Shown piece after piece: positions 63,296 to 64,000 of a DNA stretch of 64,000 nucleotides. The translations under genes were made by a program, and so were the position numbers. The DNA comes from Endosaccharibacter trunci (lineage in GTDB: Bacteria > Pseudomonadota > Alphaproteobacteria > Acetobacterales > Acetobacteraceae). Under the pieces are notes generated by a model. The model did no database searches. It had not been told where the DNA came from and saw only the letters and a list, made by a program, of their open reading frames with translations. Each line of letters opens with the position of its first letter. Position 1 is the stretch's first letter. The stretch covers positions 1-64,000 of the forward strand of contig JAMSKV010000006.1 in the NCBI GenBank assembly GCA_024515975.1. Direction: 5' to 3'.

Positions 63296-64000
63296 TCAGC
63301 GCGCCGGACGGCCGGTTCCCGGTTGCCAGCGCCCGAGCAAGAGCGCGTTGCACACCACAAGCACGCTGGAGCAGGCCATCGCCGCTCCGGCCACGACCGG
63401 GCTCAGCAGGCCGGCGATCGCCAGGGGAATGCCCAGTACGTTGTAGGCGAAGGCCCAGAACAGGCCGGAGCGGATGCGGCGCATGGTGCGTCCGGCGATG
63501 TCCAAGGCCGCCGGCACCAGCATCGGATCGCCGCGCATCAGCGTGATCCCGGCCGCTTCCATCGCCACGTCGGTGCCGGTGGCCATGGCCAGGCCGAGAT
63601 CGGCGGCCGCCAGGGCCGGGGCGTCGTTCACCCCGTCGCCCACCATCGCCACCTTTCCTTCGGCCCGGAGCGCCGCCACGCGCTCCGCCTTTCCCTCAGG
63701 CGTCACCCGGGCCTGGATGTCGTCGAGCGCCAGAGCACGCCCGGCCGCCTCGGCGGCGCCCTGGTTGTCTCCGGTCAGCAGCGCCACGCGCAGCCCTCGC
63801 CGGCGCAGCGCGGCCACCGCCCCGGCGGCCCCGGCGCGCAGCGGGTCGGCGAAGCCGAACACGCCCAGAACCGCCTCTCCCGAAGCGAGGAACGAGACCG
63901 TGCGCCCCTCGGCTTCGAGCGCCGCGGCCTCGGCGGCAAGCGGCGCGACGGCGATCCCCGCCTCCGCCATCATCGCCGCGTTGCCCATCCGCAGTGTCCG
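63296..64000 (-). CDS. Heavy-metal P1B-type ATPase, C-terminal part
   Basis: The gene runs off the right edge; the visible ~235 residues are the C-terminal part of the P-domain and last membrane helices. It has LLTGDNQGAAEAAGRALALD, VAMVGDGVNDAPALAAADLG and the last transmembrane pair FAYNVLGIPLAIAGLLSPVV. These point to a Cu+/Ag+-type exporter (CopA), in which YN and MxxS in the last helices coordinate copper (here AYN and MACSS). The phosphorylation motif DKTGT is outside the window. Confidence 0.92.
   Translation of the reverse strand, partial: RTLRMGNAAMMAEAGIAVAPLAAEAAALEAEGRTVSFLASGEAVLGVFGFADPLRAGAAGAVAALRRRGLRVALLTGDNQGAAEAAGRALALDDIQARVTPEGKAERVAALRAEGKVAMVGDGVNDAPALAAADLGLAMATGTDVAMEAAGITLMRGDPMLVPAALDIAGRTMRRIRSGLFWAFAYNVLGIPLAIAGLLSPVVAGAAMACSSVLVVCNALLLGRWQPGTGRPAR

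Noticed and set aside
1-64000. CRISPR arrays, tRNA or rRNA genes
   Set aside because: No regularly spaced repeats of CRISPR type and no cloverleaf or rRNA-like sequence was found by eye in the gaps.

Overview
The window is high-GC, densely coded alphaproteobacterial chromosome. The gene content and arrangements (trpB-trpA-accD-folC, a soluble HprK-EIIA-HPr-EI phosphorelay, a compact fabI-aroC-waaA-lpxK-lpxL block, FlaF beside flagellin, a small DUF3126 protein, an alphaproteobacterial-type Zur box) fit Rhodospirillales, most probably an acetic-acid-bacterium relative (Acetobacteraceae). That placement is inference from gene content. No rRNA, tRNA, CRISPR array or intact insertion sequence was seen.

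Layout. 1-7.5 kb looks accessory: a hydrolase-SnoaL fusion, two AraC-type regulators, a catalase, a frameshifted HD-domain gene joined to another coding remnant, a secreted protein, and a gene-poor stretch ending in three helically phased TTATGNGTCG repeats. 7.5-16.6 kb is core: rho, a secreted protein, corA, trpB-trpA-accD, folC, a small unknown gene and a nucleoside hydrolase. 16.7-21.8 kb holds zur and znuABC around a shared palindromic Zur operator, plus DUF3126, helix-hairpin-helix and DUF4142 proteins. 21.9-30 kb holds a two-domain glycosyltransferase, a Rid-family protein, hprK-EIIA-ptsH-ptsP and purH. 30.3-37.6 kb holds mbfA (with a Fur-like box), lolA, a methyltransferase, csbD, nagA, rsmI, an LppC-type lipoprotein and a small unknown gene. 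37.7-43.6 kb is one minus-strand block fabI-aroC-DUF374-waaA-lpxK-lpxL (fatty acid, chorismate, lipid A/Kdo) with a parS-like site between aroC and DUF374. 43.8-48.3 kb has pdxH, a universal stress protein, a phosphatase and a large unrecognised PLP-fold protein. 48.5-53.3 kb is the dTDP-rhamnose operon rmlBACD with a glycosyltransferase. 53.3-64 kb has a metallophosphoesterase, a polyol dehydrogenase, flaF and flagellin, a 2-hydroxyacid dehydrogenase, a LOV hybrid histidine kinase facing a MASE1-GGDEF protein, and the 3' part of a metal P-type ATPase.

Two dispersed intergenic repeat families stand out: a ~115-120 bp element with hairpin ends in three copies (16635, 30000, 34739), and a multi-hairpin element (13820-13921, with a shorter relative at 28343-28383). 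They lie directly against gene ends; one supplies the nagA stop codon.

Working together: envelope assembly is the main theme (fabI, waaA, lpxK, two acyltransferases, lolA, rml genes, glycosyltransferases), with metal homeostasis (Zur/Znu, MbfA, CorA, P-type ATPase) and signalling (PTS relay without visible sugar permease, LOV kinase, diguanylate cyclase). I found no single convincing new multi-gene system. The best leads are the 726-residue PLP-fold protein, the parS-like site, the mobile-looking repeat families and the light/c-di-GMP gene pair.
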